From contig NC_092639.1 in NCBI RefSeq assembly GCF_039555335.1, forward strand, positions 33,326,353 to 33,390,352: a stretch of 64,000 bases of DNA, given 5' to 3'. The notes under the pieces are model-generated. The model did not search any database and had not been told where the DNA came from. It saw nothing but the letters and a program-made list of their open reading frames with translations. Source of the DNA: Amphiura filiformis. Its lineage: Eukaryota; Echinodermata; Ophiuroidea; Amphilepidida; Amphiuridae. The first letter of the stretch is position 1; each line of letters opens with the position of its first letter. The position numbers were made by a program, and so were the translations under genes. Shown piece by piece: positions 34,418 through 47,600 of the stretch.

Positions 34418-34612
34418 GACTGTCATGTCAGCCTGATATTTATTTTTTTTACATGCAGATTCATGTAAAATGCCTTATTTTTGTCTTGAATTTAGGGTCA
34501 AAAGTTTTGACATACCGAAATCAAAATTTTACACACCCGCCCCCCCCCACCAAAGTATTTATGAACCCTCAGGGCGGCGAGTGCCGCTTTCATTGCTACA
34601 GTTGGGGTGCGA

Positions 34613-34680
34613 CGATGGCTGATGATGATGATGTGGATGATGATGATGTGGATGATGCCGGGGATGATGATGATGATTCA
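34613..34680. repeat. GAT-rich low-complexity tract
   Basis: Runs of GATGATGATG with GTG interruptions. They create short Asp/Met/His-rich frames that are not genes. Confidence 0.8.
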
Positions 34681-37600
34681 TATTAAACAAACCCCAACCA
34701 AGACCGCCCAACCCGGGCGTTGTAGGCCTATTGAGTGTCCGTGTCATCATCACCACCACCACAGTGGGTGGCTTCCTATAACAGCTCGTTGAGCTAAACT
34801 GGAAGTGGGTTGTTTGGACCTCACAGTCGGTGCGGTGCTAAAAACATAAATTTGGTGCTGTACATCAGAAGGTGCGATGTAATCACCACGTCACGCCACG
34901 GCAAACTAGCGGCCCCTCCCCCTAAATCATTTTTGTCCGCTCTGGCGTGCTATACATTCCCCAAGGAACTTTGCCCTATAGCAAAAGTCTTGATCAGGTT
35001 TTTTGCCATCTCTTCATTGTATTTGGTAAAAGTATGAAAGAATGTAATCACTCTTTAGTACAGTTTTTGACATTATTTCCATATAGTTTTGTGTTTTTTG
35101 TGACTTATTATATTGACTATAATCTTATAGAATATCTATTCTTGTTTTTTAATGATTTGCGAATGATATAAAAATGCTTCCAGTCGTATACAATAGAGTG
35201 ACATTTAACAACAACAAGAAGCGTCATTCGCGACGGAATTTGCAGTGAAGAAATCTTTCTTTCGTTGTTTTGTTAGGTACATGTAATATAATATTTCATA
35301 TTTTAAGTATTACTTGTTATACATTTTATGTATTCGGATGTGCAGATTGTCTTCCAGCTATCATTTGTTATAAATATCCGATTGAAAGGCCCGTCAATCG
35401 TCGATCATCGACATCGTGATCATCATTCATGATTCTCACATGACATGATCTAATAGTAGGGATGCCCACTCTCAATACAGTTTCCACTAGAACGATTTTT
35501 CATTTACTGTGTGCGTGCACTCACACACGTATTGTCTATGGAGAAACTGATCGATACAAGAAATCCCAGGCATGTTAAATGGCGTACATACTTGTTTTGA
35601 TCCAAATGTAGGCCTATATCTAGGTATCCCAGGCAAACCTTAGTTAACACATTTGCTAGTCAGCGAAATTCGCCGAGACCGGGACCCAAACACAATGCAT
35701 TTTTACATAGAAATTTGAATTTTTTTCGAGAATAGGTCGGTGAAGGAAACCTACATAAATATATGTTTTCTATACTTCACTTGACCCAAATATATGATTT
35801 TTTATGGTGATAATCAAGTCGCACATGGAATTTTAGAGGGATTTTGATAGCAGTTCCATTAAAAAAAGCTGCTATTGCCATGAGACTAAGATCTAGAAAC
35901 ACCCCTAAATGCCGTTTTGGGGAATTTTGCTCTCTGAATCTTTTTGATGAAAGTCAATCTTTGACAAGATGTAACTTTGTTACGGAAAGTGCTATGACAA
36001 AAATGTTTTCAGTTTTGGCTTTCTTTACTCAAGGGCTTTAATTTGATATGTAAAATGGTGCAGTTTGATGGCAAATTTGAATTCACCTAGCATACCTACT
36101 ATATCAGGGTGTTTCAAGAAATTCCTGATTCCACCAGAAAACATTCACCAAACTTTTTCCTGTTTGGTCAGTAAATAGAGAGGACCTTCCTGCATGAAGA
36201 GATCAACTTTTTTTAATGAAAAATTTAATGAGATGAGAACTTCAACAGGTTGAAGTGACACCATTCCGTGCATCAGGTGTTCAAACGCAATTATCTCCGA
36301 ATTTGGAGTGAATCAGACAAGCAAACTTACATACTCATAAAATTTAACTATTTATGAAGACAAAATGTAATACGATGTTAAGAAATTTAAGAATGTTTCA
36401 GCCTACCATTGCCCATCTCAAATCATGCACTTCCCGTGCACTTCTCACTACCATGTCCATTTCATAGGGAGTATAAAAACCGGGGACCATCATGGCTTCC
36501 ATGCACACAGTGTATTGCTCAATGTAGTAAAGATAACCTTTGAGTTGGAGCAAATTTCTCAAAATTGGTAGTGATTAATGTTACCAAACTTATGCCATGA
36601 TGAAATATAATAATTTTTGAAGATAAAATGTGCTGACCTTAAAAGATTGAACAATGTTTAAGACTACCGCTTTTCATTTGAAATAATGCACTTATTGTTC
36701 ATCTCCTCTATGGAGATATTTTCCATGGCGGCCATCTATGATCATGCTTGAGGTTTCAACAAACAAACCATGGGTTTTGAGGTCTTATAGTTTTTGTTGT
36801 ATGTCAACAAAATCGATTAAATTTTCAGGATGATCTTATTTTCATGTTGTTATAAGCAAATATAATGTTCCAGATAAGATAGTTAATAAATACATTAAGA
36901 AAAAGTACCTTAAAGTTGCACTTTCTGTTAGTATTCCTTTTTGGACTTTAATTAACTTTTTAACATGTTCTAGCAGCCCTATATAAAACCGTGACACTCG
37001 AAAGGCCATATCTCTGGAATGAAACGTCCGATTAAGATTATTTAAACGCCAAAATGTTTCTTTCATCAATTCCCATCCAATAAGTTAGGTCTGAATCAAT
37101 TTAAAAGTACTTCAATTTTTAGTGGACATGCCTACTAATAGTTCACCACGTAAACTTGTATGGCTCAAAATTCGGACCGCTCGCCATTAAGTTTAGTGCT
37201 TTCTGTGTTTTGAAATTTGTTGACGTTTTAACGATCCCCGATTCCCGGTCGATTATTTTAGCTGTGTCACGTCACATGCATGACGCTGCAGGTGGGTACC
37301 AACCAAACTTCCGGAAAAAAAACCTCGATCGCTGATAACGATGTGATATGGGACTTACATAGGATTACACAGAGATATTTCTTGCCAAAATTTGACCATT
37401 TCTAGGCAAGTTGGCCCTACTTTGTCTGCGTTATGTGAAAAAGGACAGTCTTATTATCTTAAGTAATAAGTAAGTATAAGTGCAACGCTTTTGATGTTTT
37501 GATGTTTCGGGAGACTGGGTCTGGGAGGGATAATAATAAAAAAAATGATGGAGCCTATTCTTGACTGTGTAATATTCCTTCACCACATTGCCGTATGGTA

Positions 37601-37882
37601 ATAATCTTATACGATGGACAGATAGTATCAGTTTGTGAATGAGGACATCGTATAAGTTCCTTGTACTAATGCAGCCCTTCATTTTTAAGGAGCTCCTCAG
37701 AGAGCTCCTGACAACATTTCAGGAGTGCTATTTATCAAGCTCCTGGTTTCTTGAAAATATCACGTTTTAAATGCTGGACATTGTAAATTGAGCTCCTTGT
37801 TGAGCTCCATAATAAAGTTGGGAGAGTGATTAATAGAGCTCCACCAGTTTATAGAAATGAAGGTCTGCTAATGATCTAAACT

Positions 37883-38130
37883 AAAGTTAATTTTTTATTA
37901 CTTCCGTGGTCCAAGCTGTGCGCCAAGCATAGACGAGCGTACACATAGAAGAAATAAACAATCACGCTGATTGGCTGATCAACGGCAACGCACTTGACAA
38001 CAAGCTGGTTGACGCATTGGTCATCGGCGCGGCACGTAGTAGGCGACCTGACCTTGTCACTTCTACGCGATCGCAATTCACATGTTCACCAGCGCGTACC
38101 CAGACCCAGAAGTAATAAAAAATTAACTTT
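37883..38130. mobile_element. MITE with about 30-bp terminal inverted repeats (copy 2)
   Basis: Left AAAGTTAATTTTTTATTACT and the reverse complement of the right end are identical over this stretch. The interior is an inverted match to the 1211-1437 element, for example GCGATCGCAATTCAC and AAGCTGGTTGACGCATTGG. Confidence 0.82.
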
Positions 38131-38630
38131 CGTGCCTTACCAATTTCGACCTCCTGGCTCGTTTGTTTACAAACAGAGAGGTAGACAAAGGGCCTGTCAA
38201 AATTGTTCCGCTTGTCCAAATACTCAAGTACCGGTATCAAAAGGATGGTCCACAATAGAGTGATTCACGCAACATGAATAGGGAATTAAAAAACTGTGAA
38301 GTAGGACTATGTGCTTCTTTTGTCCAATTTGGCATCAAGATTTCGAATGGAAACAGTTCAGACCCAGAACACGATCATGTCAGAAATTAATATTTTGTTC
38401 TGGGTCTGATTATTCGGACTAGACATGATCATGTTGATGAATCCATGATCATTCTTCATCCATCATCCATTGGACCATGTTCTCCAAATTTATATGGCAC
38501 TGGTAGCTAATATTATAGCCTAGTATATAGATCTATACGGTGATTTTTTTATTTTGGGTGGATCACCGTATATAGGCATCAGGCATTTTACATTGAAAAT
38601 ACACGGTTCTTACATTATGGAGACTGGCAG

Positions 38631-38889
38631 GTCCGTATGCACAAAAGAGTTAGACTGGGTTTAAAGTTAGACCTGGTCTAAGTGGAATTTAATACCAGGA
38701 GAAAGGACATTTTCCTTTACATTTTCTTAAGTTCTTTTGTATTATTTGTGAACTTTGCATTTAAGTCTTTAAAATTTGCTAGTTACTTTAGGAAGGAAAT
38801 AAGAGTAAAGGTCCATTCCTGGTGGAACTAAATTCTGCTTAGACCAGGTCTAACTTTAGACCCGGTCTAACTCTTTTGTGCATACGGAC
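38631..38889. mobile_element. MITE with about 50-bp inverted repeats and GGCAG duplication
   Basis: GTCCGTATGCACAAAAGAGT at the left is mirrored exactly at the right, and the arms extend through GTTAGACCTGGTCTAAG. The flanks GGCAG (38626-38630) and GGCAG (38890-38894) look like a 5-bp target-site duplication. Confidence 0.82.
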
Positions 38890-41401
38890 GGCAGACTGGA
38901 TTAGAATATGAGACTAGTATCAAAATATACTATTTGGTATATTTGGTAGTAGTGTCAGGTTAGAACTACCCCTGGTGGACAAAAATTATCAAGGTCATGT
39001 CAGGGTCATACAGGCTCAAATTGCCACAGATTGTTGCAGGTTCATAAAAATTATTGGTGTGAAGGAAAGCGAGACAATAAGCTGCAACAAATGTCTGACA
39101 TAAAATCGATATATGTTACGTATAATATCTGGTAGAAATATATTATCAATTTTACATCATCAAAAAATTTCGGCGAGCCAAAAGGGGAGGGGCAAGCGAT
39201 TTTTGGCACACATTCATGGGGCGCCTTTTTAAAACGTGCTAAAAAGGTTTAAGAAAACGGTACTGAAGAAACGCTTTAATATGCAAATTTTCCTGCTCGC
39301 TGCGCTCACAACATTTATCAAGACAAATTGGGATCCCAAAATTTTGGCATGTGCAAGGGGGGGGCAAAGAATCCTTGGCTGGCCGAGAAGGGGGGGGGGG
39401 CAAGCAATACCCCCACACTGGGGGACTCATAATTATTGCACAGCCCCTAAACATTTAAATACGGGAAATAGAATGGGAATCTAGATTAGGCCTAAATACC
39501 GTAGATATGTTACATCAAATATTTTACATCGAATAAAAAGTCTGTAGGGTCACTAACGCTAAGATTTGACAACCACTTTCCATCCTATTTATCATAAATC
39601 TAGGCCACCACACACTATGGACCACAATGACCCCATCCCAATGGCATAGCCCAATAACCTGAATTAAACAATCATAGAGCAAAATTTGACCTGAAGTGGC
39701 AGAGTATGAGTTTTTATCCCCATATTTTGAAAGGTCATTCAATGAATGTACAAATGTATTGGGGTTAAAGAACTGCCCCTGATAGATGAGAAGAATGAAT
39801 TACTAGCATGAGGGTCAACCCATTATATTGCTCAATACAATAGGGGTATTTTGTTAAATAATTGAATTGAATTGAATACATACCCAATACATACAATTAT
39901 TAAGTATGACATTGGGATGTACCTGTTTACAGTCACAGCAACTGTTGTAAAAAATAACAGTTTTATAATGATCATGGATGGAAAGTATTTCATGAACATG
40001 CAACAAGCCAGTCTGCCACAGTCTGCAGTCTGCCAGTCTGCATAATGTAAGAACCGGAAAATACACGTCGTCCATGCACCACACAATTGAATAGCAGCCC
40101 GGTACTGCACAGGTTCACTGTTTACCAGTTGCTCTCGTCTATGTAATCGGCAATCACAGAGCTTAAAAAAACATGGCGCACATATCATGACATCGGGAAT
40201 TGACACAAATTTTACGGTAAAAGCAGGATAAAATTCAAATTGAGAAAATATTCTAGGTCATGAGGTATGACTTGTTGTACTAATTAGATTAGTATGACGT
40301 CTTGCTCAGCTCAGCTTCTGTAGCCTGCAATCACTCAGTTTGGTACGAATAATTCCGTACGGTACACATTCAAGAATCAAGGCTACAGCCCAGGCTACAC
40401 ATAGCGCAGCAGCATGAGCAGTGGTGTAATGAAATGAAAATTTCAGCCCTTGAGGGATTTCCCAAAAACGTTTTATTGACAATGGGTGTTGAACTGTATG
40501 AAATCAAGAACCACCCTGAACTCAGGTCATGGTTCAATTAGGAACAATTCAAAACATGGTGATGATCAATGCGCAGAATACGCGGGGGTTCACTCCCATT
40601 GTGGCCTGTATACACCATCCGCGATAATAAAAACGCGTAAAAAGGGAAGCTTTTCGTGGGTAGGCACGATACGCGCGTATCGTGTTTAGGGTGCCAAAAA
40701 CATGAAAAATTGGGAAAAAGGGTAGCAAAATTGCAATAGCCAATACGCGGAAATGAAATTTAGGGTATGAAATTTGATGCAAGGAATAAATCTCTCATAA
40801 ACAGGTGAGTGTTACCTGTTTAGGGTATCGTTTTAGCCAAGGGTTAAATCCTTGTTTAGGGTGCTTTTCAAAAGTTATAGCGGATGGATGCAGGCCACAT
40901 GGGAGTGACCCCGGGCAGAATAGCGCACACAAATGACACAATACGTTTTACCATTGAATTATCATCCACAACAACAATTTGATCCATTCATATCAATCAT
41001 CCTGTATCACTTCCCCGGGATCACTTCCTAGCAGTCGCTGTAAAATTCGGCACAAAAATAAAATCTGACTCTCAACTTTACACTAAAAATATACCTGAGG
41101 AAATTAGCTGACCATAGTATAAGGAACAAATTGCCTAGGAGACCGTCTTGATCAAGACTAACCGAGAAACACTGTGGTATGCCGTGATCAGAACCGCAGA
41201 ACAGCAATCCCTTGTTTAGGAAAGTTATTGCTACACATACCCCCAGGTCTACACCTCATGAAATTTATGTTGACTTCAGGATCTTATTATTCCAACATCA
41301 AAAATTCATATCGACAATTAGCACTACATTAGGGACTGACAGTGATTGGAAGTACATGTAGTGCGATGCACCCCCCCAAATTTGGAAAAGTATATAAAAA
41401 G
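38890..41401. other. No gene recognised
   Basis: 39575-39790 is the inverted copy of the repeat at 9675-9870. Around 40680-40860 the word GTTTAGGGTRYC recurs several times. Nothing resembles a gene. Confidence 0.55.
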
Positions 41402-41905
41402 CCCGGTGGGTTCAGTCTTCACTGACAATGTGTACGCATGATGGTTCCAATTAGGGGTACTTTTCAAGAAATGTCCGCGGAATTTTCGAGGACAAAATTG
41501 TTCGCGATTGTCCAAATTAGGGGTGTTTTGGAGCAAAATTGTCCTTGAAATGAAAAATAAGGTATATTTCTAGGACTTTCGTCCGTGTTTTACCGCTACA
41601 GTTTTCGTTATTGTCCTCATTTCCCCGTGAAATAGGGGTAAAAAATCAAAAGCGTCCTTAAATGGTAAAATAGGGGTATTTATTTCGAAAAAATGTCCTT
41701 GAATCCTCGTAATAAGGGGGTGAAATGAAAATGCGTCCTCAAAATGATAAAAATAGGGAGGTATTTGGGGCAAATTTTCCTTGATTTCAGCGCAAAATAG
41801 GGGGTAAAATTGCTGCAAATGTCCTCGATTCCCCGTGAAATAGGGGTCATTTTCAAATCCTGGAATACGTCCTACCTTTATTAAATACAAACTGAACCCA
41901 CCGGG
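41402..41905. mobile_element. Inverted-repeat element with reiterated AATAGGGGT / GTCCT motifs
   Basis: CCCGGTGGGTTCAGT at 41402-41416 and its exact reverse complement at 41891-41905. Between them, degenerate units of about 50-60 bp contain AATAGGGGT (or AATTAGGGGT) and a GTCCTTGA/GTCCTCGA word, at least seven times, with CCCCGTGAAATAGGGGT seen twice. Confidence 0.75.
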
Positions 41906-41923
41906 ATAAAAAGTCCCAAAAAA

Positions 41924-42056
41924 CAGGTTTTTTATGCTTTTTTGGACAAAAAGGTCCAAATTTTGTCCACTTTTCACAAAATTAACTCCCCCCCTTGGAA
42001 AAAAGTTCACTTTTTCAAAATCAGCATCCCCCAAATGAAAATCTGCGTAAAAGCCT
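41924..42056 (+). repeat. Dispersed repeat, copy 2 (pairs with 34291-34417)
   Basis: Same-orientation match to the copy at 34 kb. It lies between the two inverted-repeat elements at 41402-41905 and 42143-43817. Confidence 0.75.
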
Positions 42057-42142
42057 GTGTAGTGCCACCACTAATAGCAGATCTGAACATAACTATAATG
42101 TATAATAGTCTGTTAAATACCTTCCTGGAGTCTGTAAAGTAA

Positions 42143-43817
42143 AGGGCTATTTCATTATAAATGACAACATTGAGTCCCAAAAGGGGTCAAAATTCAAACT
42201 CATTTATTTCATGCAAATTCATTATCATTTCAAAGTTCAGATGGTGTGTCAATAATTCTCAAAATATTAGAGCGTCAAACCCTCAGGAACCATTAAAAAA
42301 ATGAAATTGAATTTTTGCTGTGTAAAACATAGCTGCCGTCTGGAGGGGACATTTTTTTAAACAATTTAATACACAACTTTGAAAGAGTATATATGTAACC
42401 AACATTGGGTTCATACTTATTCATATTTAGTCTGTAATAATTGTTGTATGTTCCTTTACACTTCAGTGTCTTAAATATGCCAGTTTCAATATAAAACAAT
42501 TAGTAAATTGATACTAATCCAGATAAATGGTGCAAAATTACTACATATTTTAAGGATAAACTTTATCTTCACATGAAAAATTCATGAAATAGTCATTTTG
42601 TCCTGCCCAATAGCTACACTGATGCATAAGTGAGTATCCTGCGACAATCTGTTGTACTAGTCATGGAAAACCTAAAATAAAAGACCCCTCCTGTGTCATT
42701 TGTTCTGGATAGGACACATTTTTTAACACATAATATTAAAGCATACTTTAACTTTAGAAATAGCTACATCAATATTATTGCATCAATATTATTGCATAAA
42801 AGATCCCCAGCATTTAAAATCCACTACAAACAGGGTTAATATTCTGGTTAAATTAGGAATATTGCAATTTTTAGCTAACCGAAGTTCAATGCAGAATAAT
42901 ATCATATGTGTTCTCAACAACTGGACAATAATTTGAACACTAAAGTGGTTTGTAAGCATAATTTGCAATAAAATGCAAAAATTTCTTGTGGGTTTGGCTC
43001 TTTGAAATTTTTATTTTTTAGTTTGTTTACCAATTCATGGAAATGACATAATTGTGCTGGAGAGGACATTTGTTAAATTGCAAACAGAATCGTGGATACA
43101 GGCTTGCAAAAATGCAACAAATACCAAATCATGTGCCACCTTGGTAGAAGGAAGACCACTCTTCCTCTACAAATTTCACATTCTATGATATAATCCTTCT
43201 TATTTCAACAATTAGTAATTAACTTCAGTTCTGGAGAGGACAAATTTTTAACGCTGAACTGTGGTATCAAGAACAAGTGGTCTACTGTATGTAAAATAAA
43301 TGAATTCCTCAATCAGTGCCCTGTCCCATCAATTGGTAATATAACACAGATTATACAGGTAGGGTAAGGGTTTATATTTCCTCTTTAATGTTAACAAAAA
43401 TGGAGGCATGAATTGGAGAGGACACTCATTTTTTATTTAACGAAAATGCCAATTTTGCAAGAATCTACGAATTTTAACATTTTGCACCAATTTTCACCAT
43501 TCAACTTGCATGATGTTCCACACATATCATATTTTCATTGCAACAAGCACATTGCCATAGAATGTACCTAATTTTTCAAAGAATTAATTCAGAATACATG
43601 GGCAAAATGAAATGGGACTCCAAAATTGGGTTAAAATGTACCTTTTGGCAATTTTTTATACAAAAAATAGACAGAATTCTGTAAAATGCTCATGTAGCTT
43701 GTAGTTTGTGGCATACTTAGAATTAAGTTAATAACACTGCATTATCACCCTAATTATATCAACCAGATATGATAAAAGCCATTTTTGTGAACGTGTCATT
43801 TATAATGAAATAGCCCT
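42143..43817. mobile_element. 1.7-kb inverted-repeat element with reiterated GGAGAGGACA motif
   Basis: Left end AGGGCTATTTCATTATAAAT (then GACA) and right end its exact reverse complement over 24 bases. Inside, CTGGAGAGGACA followed by T-rich sequence and TTAA recurs near 42340, 42707, 43058, 43231 and 43413, all in one orientation. No transposase ORF. Confidence 0.82.
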
Positions 43818-44470
43818 AAAATCAAATTGTGAGATTTTCTCAAAACTGTTAATTTTTTTGCAGGAATTTGTTATGCTAATTTGGATTCTTGGCATCATTT
43901 CCTTTCTGAAAATGTATACTTTTATATACTTCTCATCATTACATGTATTCAGAGATATACAATAAAAAAACAATATCTAAAATAATGACTCGATGAATGT
44001 ATACCAGTATAGCAATGCTCTTCATTTTTTGTTATAAAATGTGTGTAGGCTTAATTGTGATGCAATCACACTAAATGAGTCTGATTTAAATATTGATCAA
44101 AATCAAAATTCAGTTTTCAATTTTATTACATAGCCATTCTCAGAGCTTTATTTTGCTAAAATGCCCATCATAAAATTAAACTTAAGTTTCCAGAGATTTG
44201 GCCATTTCTGTGTTGGATGTTGCTCAGAACAATAAAACACAAAGAAAGTTAAATACTATCATCTGGCTTTATCTCAATATCAATATTCCTGACATCTGAC
44301 TCATTTTCTTGATCACAGCATGCATTTATAGGCTTGTTAGCCTGGCTTGAGCATTTCATTTGAGCTTGGTCATATCAGGACCCAAGTGTGTCTCCACACA
44401 GAGCGACCATTTAATCTACCAGCTGCTTTGACTTAAAGAAATGTTATTTTTCATTATCTTCCCTTTTCAG
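43818..44470. other. Upstream region of the NEK coding start
   Basis: AT-rich, probably the first intron or promoter region. A splice acceptor CCTTTTCAG ends at 44470. No TATA box or transcription start can be assigned. Confidence 0.5.
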
Positions 44471-44507
44471 GCACCAAGACAGGAGGATGGAAATAATTGA
44501 GTGAAAC

Positions 44508-44546
44508 ATGAAACATCACAATTCATTCTCCATCTGTGATTTATGA
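44508..44546 (+). promoter_or_regulatory. Upstream ORF overlapping the NEK start codon
   Basis: A 12-codon ORF starts with ATG at 44508. It ends with a TGA that overlaps the main start by two bases (ATGA at 44543-44546). A second, five-codon uORF lies at 44487-44504. Both fall after the probable splice acceptor at 44470, so both should be in the mature mRNA. Effects on translation are inferred. Confidence 0.55.
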
Positions 44547-44631
44547 GAATGGATCTGTATGATCGTATCACTACACTTGGCAGTGGAGCAGGAGGAGCTG
44601 TTTATTTGGTCCGACACAAGAAAGACAAAAA
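44543..44631 (+). CDS. NEK kinase coding exon 1 (start and glycine loop)
   Basis: Encodes [20 protein letters not shown] and YLVRHKKDK, ending two bases into a Lys codon before GTAAGC. The first in-frame ATG was chosen; a second Met at residue 3 is an alternative start. The exon probably begins at 44471, after an acceptor CTTTTCAG, which would make an upstream non-coding first exon likely. Confidence 0.88.
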
Positions 44632-47600
44632 GTAAGCAAACTTAGTAATAAATTTAATTGTTTTATTTAAAAGATGTGCTTCTTGTTAAATTGGATGACC
44701 ATAAAAACATGTATAGGCCTATGGTGTTTCTGTGTGATATGGTGTTTAGTAGGTGTGTCAGATGTGAGTGAGATGTTAGCAACATTTATAAACAATTATC
44801 ATTTTAGGAAAAGGAAATTTTAATGAGGTTTTCACTATTTTATTCAGCAGCAGATCCAGTGGGTGTTTTAACCACCACCACCCCCCCCCCCATGGGGCAC
44901 AGACGAAAAAAATTGCAGTTGCGTTACATACATACATACATACATACCAGTTGTGTTTTAGAGAGACTATCTTCGGGCTTCCAAGAAAGGCTTTATTGGG
45001 ACGACGTGTGCGCAGAATTTGTGTATTTTCGCCCATGACTTGTTGAAAAGGGCTTTATTGTGACAATGTGTACGTTCAGCACAGAAAATTTTGGTATTTT
45101 ACAATATTTTGGCCCATGATCTGGGCAGGGTTAGCGCTGGGTCAAAATTTACGGGGTCCATTGGACCCCTTCAACCCCAATTTCAAACATTTCGGGTCCG
45201 GGGTAATTTTTTCGGGTCCCAAAGTTTGTTCGAATTTTTGGGTAATGTGATATATGAACACATTAAGAGTACCGTACTGAAGACGAACAATAAAGAATTG
45301 AAGAAACAAGGAGATATTTTGTGACTGATCATGTTTTGAAGAATTTTATGACAATAATTACCACATGGCCACCCATGCATGGAAAATTGTAACATTTGTT
45401 AAGCTTATTACTGGGTAATTTTGTCATTTGGAAGGACTGAATTTACTAGATGTGAAACAGTCAAACTTTACTATCTGCGCCGGTAGAGGCAACGTTATGC
45501 AATTGCAGTGTTGCAGGCCGAATGTGGTTCAAAATTCGGCACCCTAACTTCTTAAGCTGATTATTCATGTGTCCTTTCTAACACAAATTTTCCTTCAGTA
45601 ATCAAGAGAAGTTCTACATTTTTGAGTAGAGGAAACTCACAAATTTACTAGCTGAAGCATTAAAATAATGTGAGGAATCTATGAAATCCTGAAAATCTTG
45701 TATAATTTTGGAAGATTGTCACGCAGGGCAGGACACACGATATTTTCGTCTCACCACTGAACTATACACCCATATAAACATTGCTACTTCTATGACGTCA
45801 TAGTTGTCTGGCATTAATTTTGGAGTATGAGATCCATGAACTCACGTAATTTGCATAATATAATTTGCATATAATGGAGAATACTGTATTTAGTTTGATG
45901 ATCAATTGGCGAATTTCAGGGATCTTTCTTGCATTCTGAAGACTGACATTGAAATTTATTGCGTCCGGTCGGACGCAGAAGGTTTGATAATTTCAAAATT
46001 AATGCGTCCGGCGCCCTAAAAAAGCGTCATGGACGCGAAGACGCGATCTGGCGCGAACCCTGGATCTGGGTGAATTTTGGTGGCAAAGGGGCTCCTTGCC
46101 CCTTTTCTTTTCATTTGCCCTCCAGATTTTCTCTTTCACTTTTTGTCAGAGGGGCACTTTTTTCTTTCATTTTTTGTCAGGGGGCACTTTCCTTAAAGAT
46201 GTCATCGATGCCAGCAGGTTAAAATTCGAACCTTTTTCGGGTTTTTTGTAACAAGCATGCATACCAAATAATATAGCAAGTGAACCCTCCAGGATTTTAG
46301 GTAGCTCTCCATGGCACACTTATCTAATGCAGAATGTATTACTTTTCTTTTAAAATATTGCAGATTATTAGCTTTGAAGAAAATACAGTTGGATGAATCA
46401 AGAAAAACAAGAACTAAAGATGCAGTACTAAAAGAAGCAAGGTATGATCCACAGATGCAGGAGTGAGAAACTTTTGCAAAATGAAGGCCTAATTGAAACC
46501 ATTTTATGGACTATTTTGGTACTATTATTGTGTACAATTTGAGTTTGAAAAAGCTGAAAATTGGTGAAATGAAGCTATTAAAGCCATTCGTGGACAAGTT
46601 CTCACTATTATTAACTGTATAAATTATTACTGTAAATATTAAGTGTCGGGTGTCCAAAGCAGAAAAAAGGGCAAAAGCAAGGGGGTGTCTGAAGGGGGGA
46701 TGCGCCCCCCCTCAGAAGTGAGAAACTTTTGCAAACTGAAGGCCCAATTGAAGCCATTTGGTGGACAATTCTGGCACTATTATTGTGAACAATTTTATTT
46801 TGAAAAATCCGAAAATGGGTCGATCAAATGAAAGCCGAAATGGAAGCCATTCATGGATAAGTTTTCACTATTATTGTATAAATTATTGCTTTTAGTGTTG
46901 GGTGTCCAAAGCAGAAGCAAAAAGGGGAATTTGTTTATCCATAGGCCTACACACTGTGTATTAACACAGGGGAGTTGGAAAATTTTGCAAAATGAAGGTC
47001 CAATTGAAGCCATTTCGTGCATCATTTTTACACTTTCTTAAGCATGTTAAAGGGTCTAGAATAGAGATTTGATTATATATGTTCACCCAGACATGTTACA
47101 CACACCACTGGCTCCCCTGCCCCCGGTTCCGCCGCCTATGGCACGGCTGGGACTTGAACCCGGGACCTCAGTGGTGCAAGGCGAGCCAAAGTGTCACCAG
47201 TGTGACATTAAAATCTTGATAAAATCTTGAAATAATTGATAAAGATGTATTTAATGTGTCAATTTTGCAATTTAGTTTGGGCCATAAAGATTGAAGGTCT
47301 GTAGATTGATATTCCTAAGGGCCCATTTGGCCTGTGAAAATATTGGCTTTTTTCTAAAACTGTTTACTAGTGATACTATTGAATTCCTTGTACGGTGGTC
47401 AACCTGTGATGAAACACTGAGCGATGACCTATTATTCTCCCTGTGACCAAAAACTCATCCATGTCATCGCAGTTTCTTGCTTCAACAAATCATCTGCTGT
47501 CTGTATGATTCATTCTCTGACCAGCCCGGCCCAACCCAGGGGGTCCAACAGCCTGGCCAGGTAGCATGTTGCCTGACCGCACAGCATGGTATCCCACAGT

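Larger units (their letters stand above)
33991..37882. other. No gene recognised
   Basis: Contains a dispersed repeat at 34291-34417 that matches 41924-42056 and a GAT-rich low-complexity patch at 34613-34680. Otherwise AT-rich DNA with no coding signature. Confidence 0.55.

Noticed and set aside
34607-34792. Asp/Met-rich or His-rich small proteins
   Set aside because: Produced by a GAT microsatellite, with no start context or homology.
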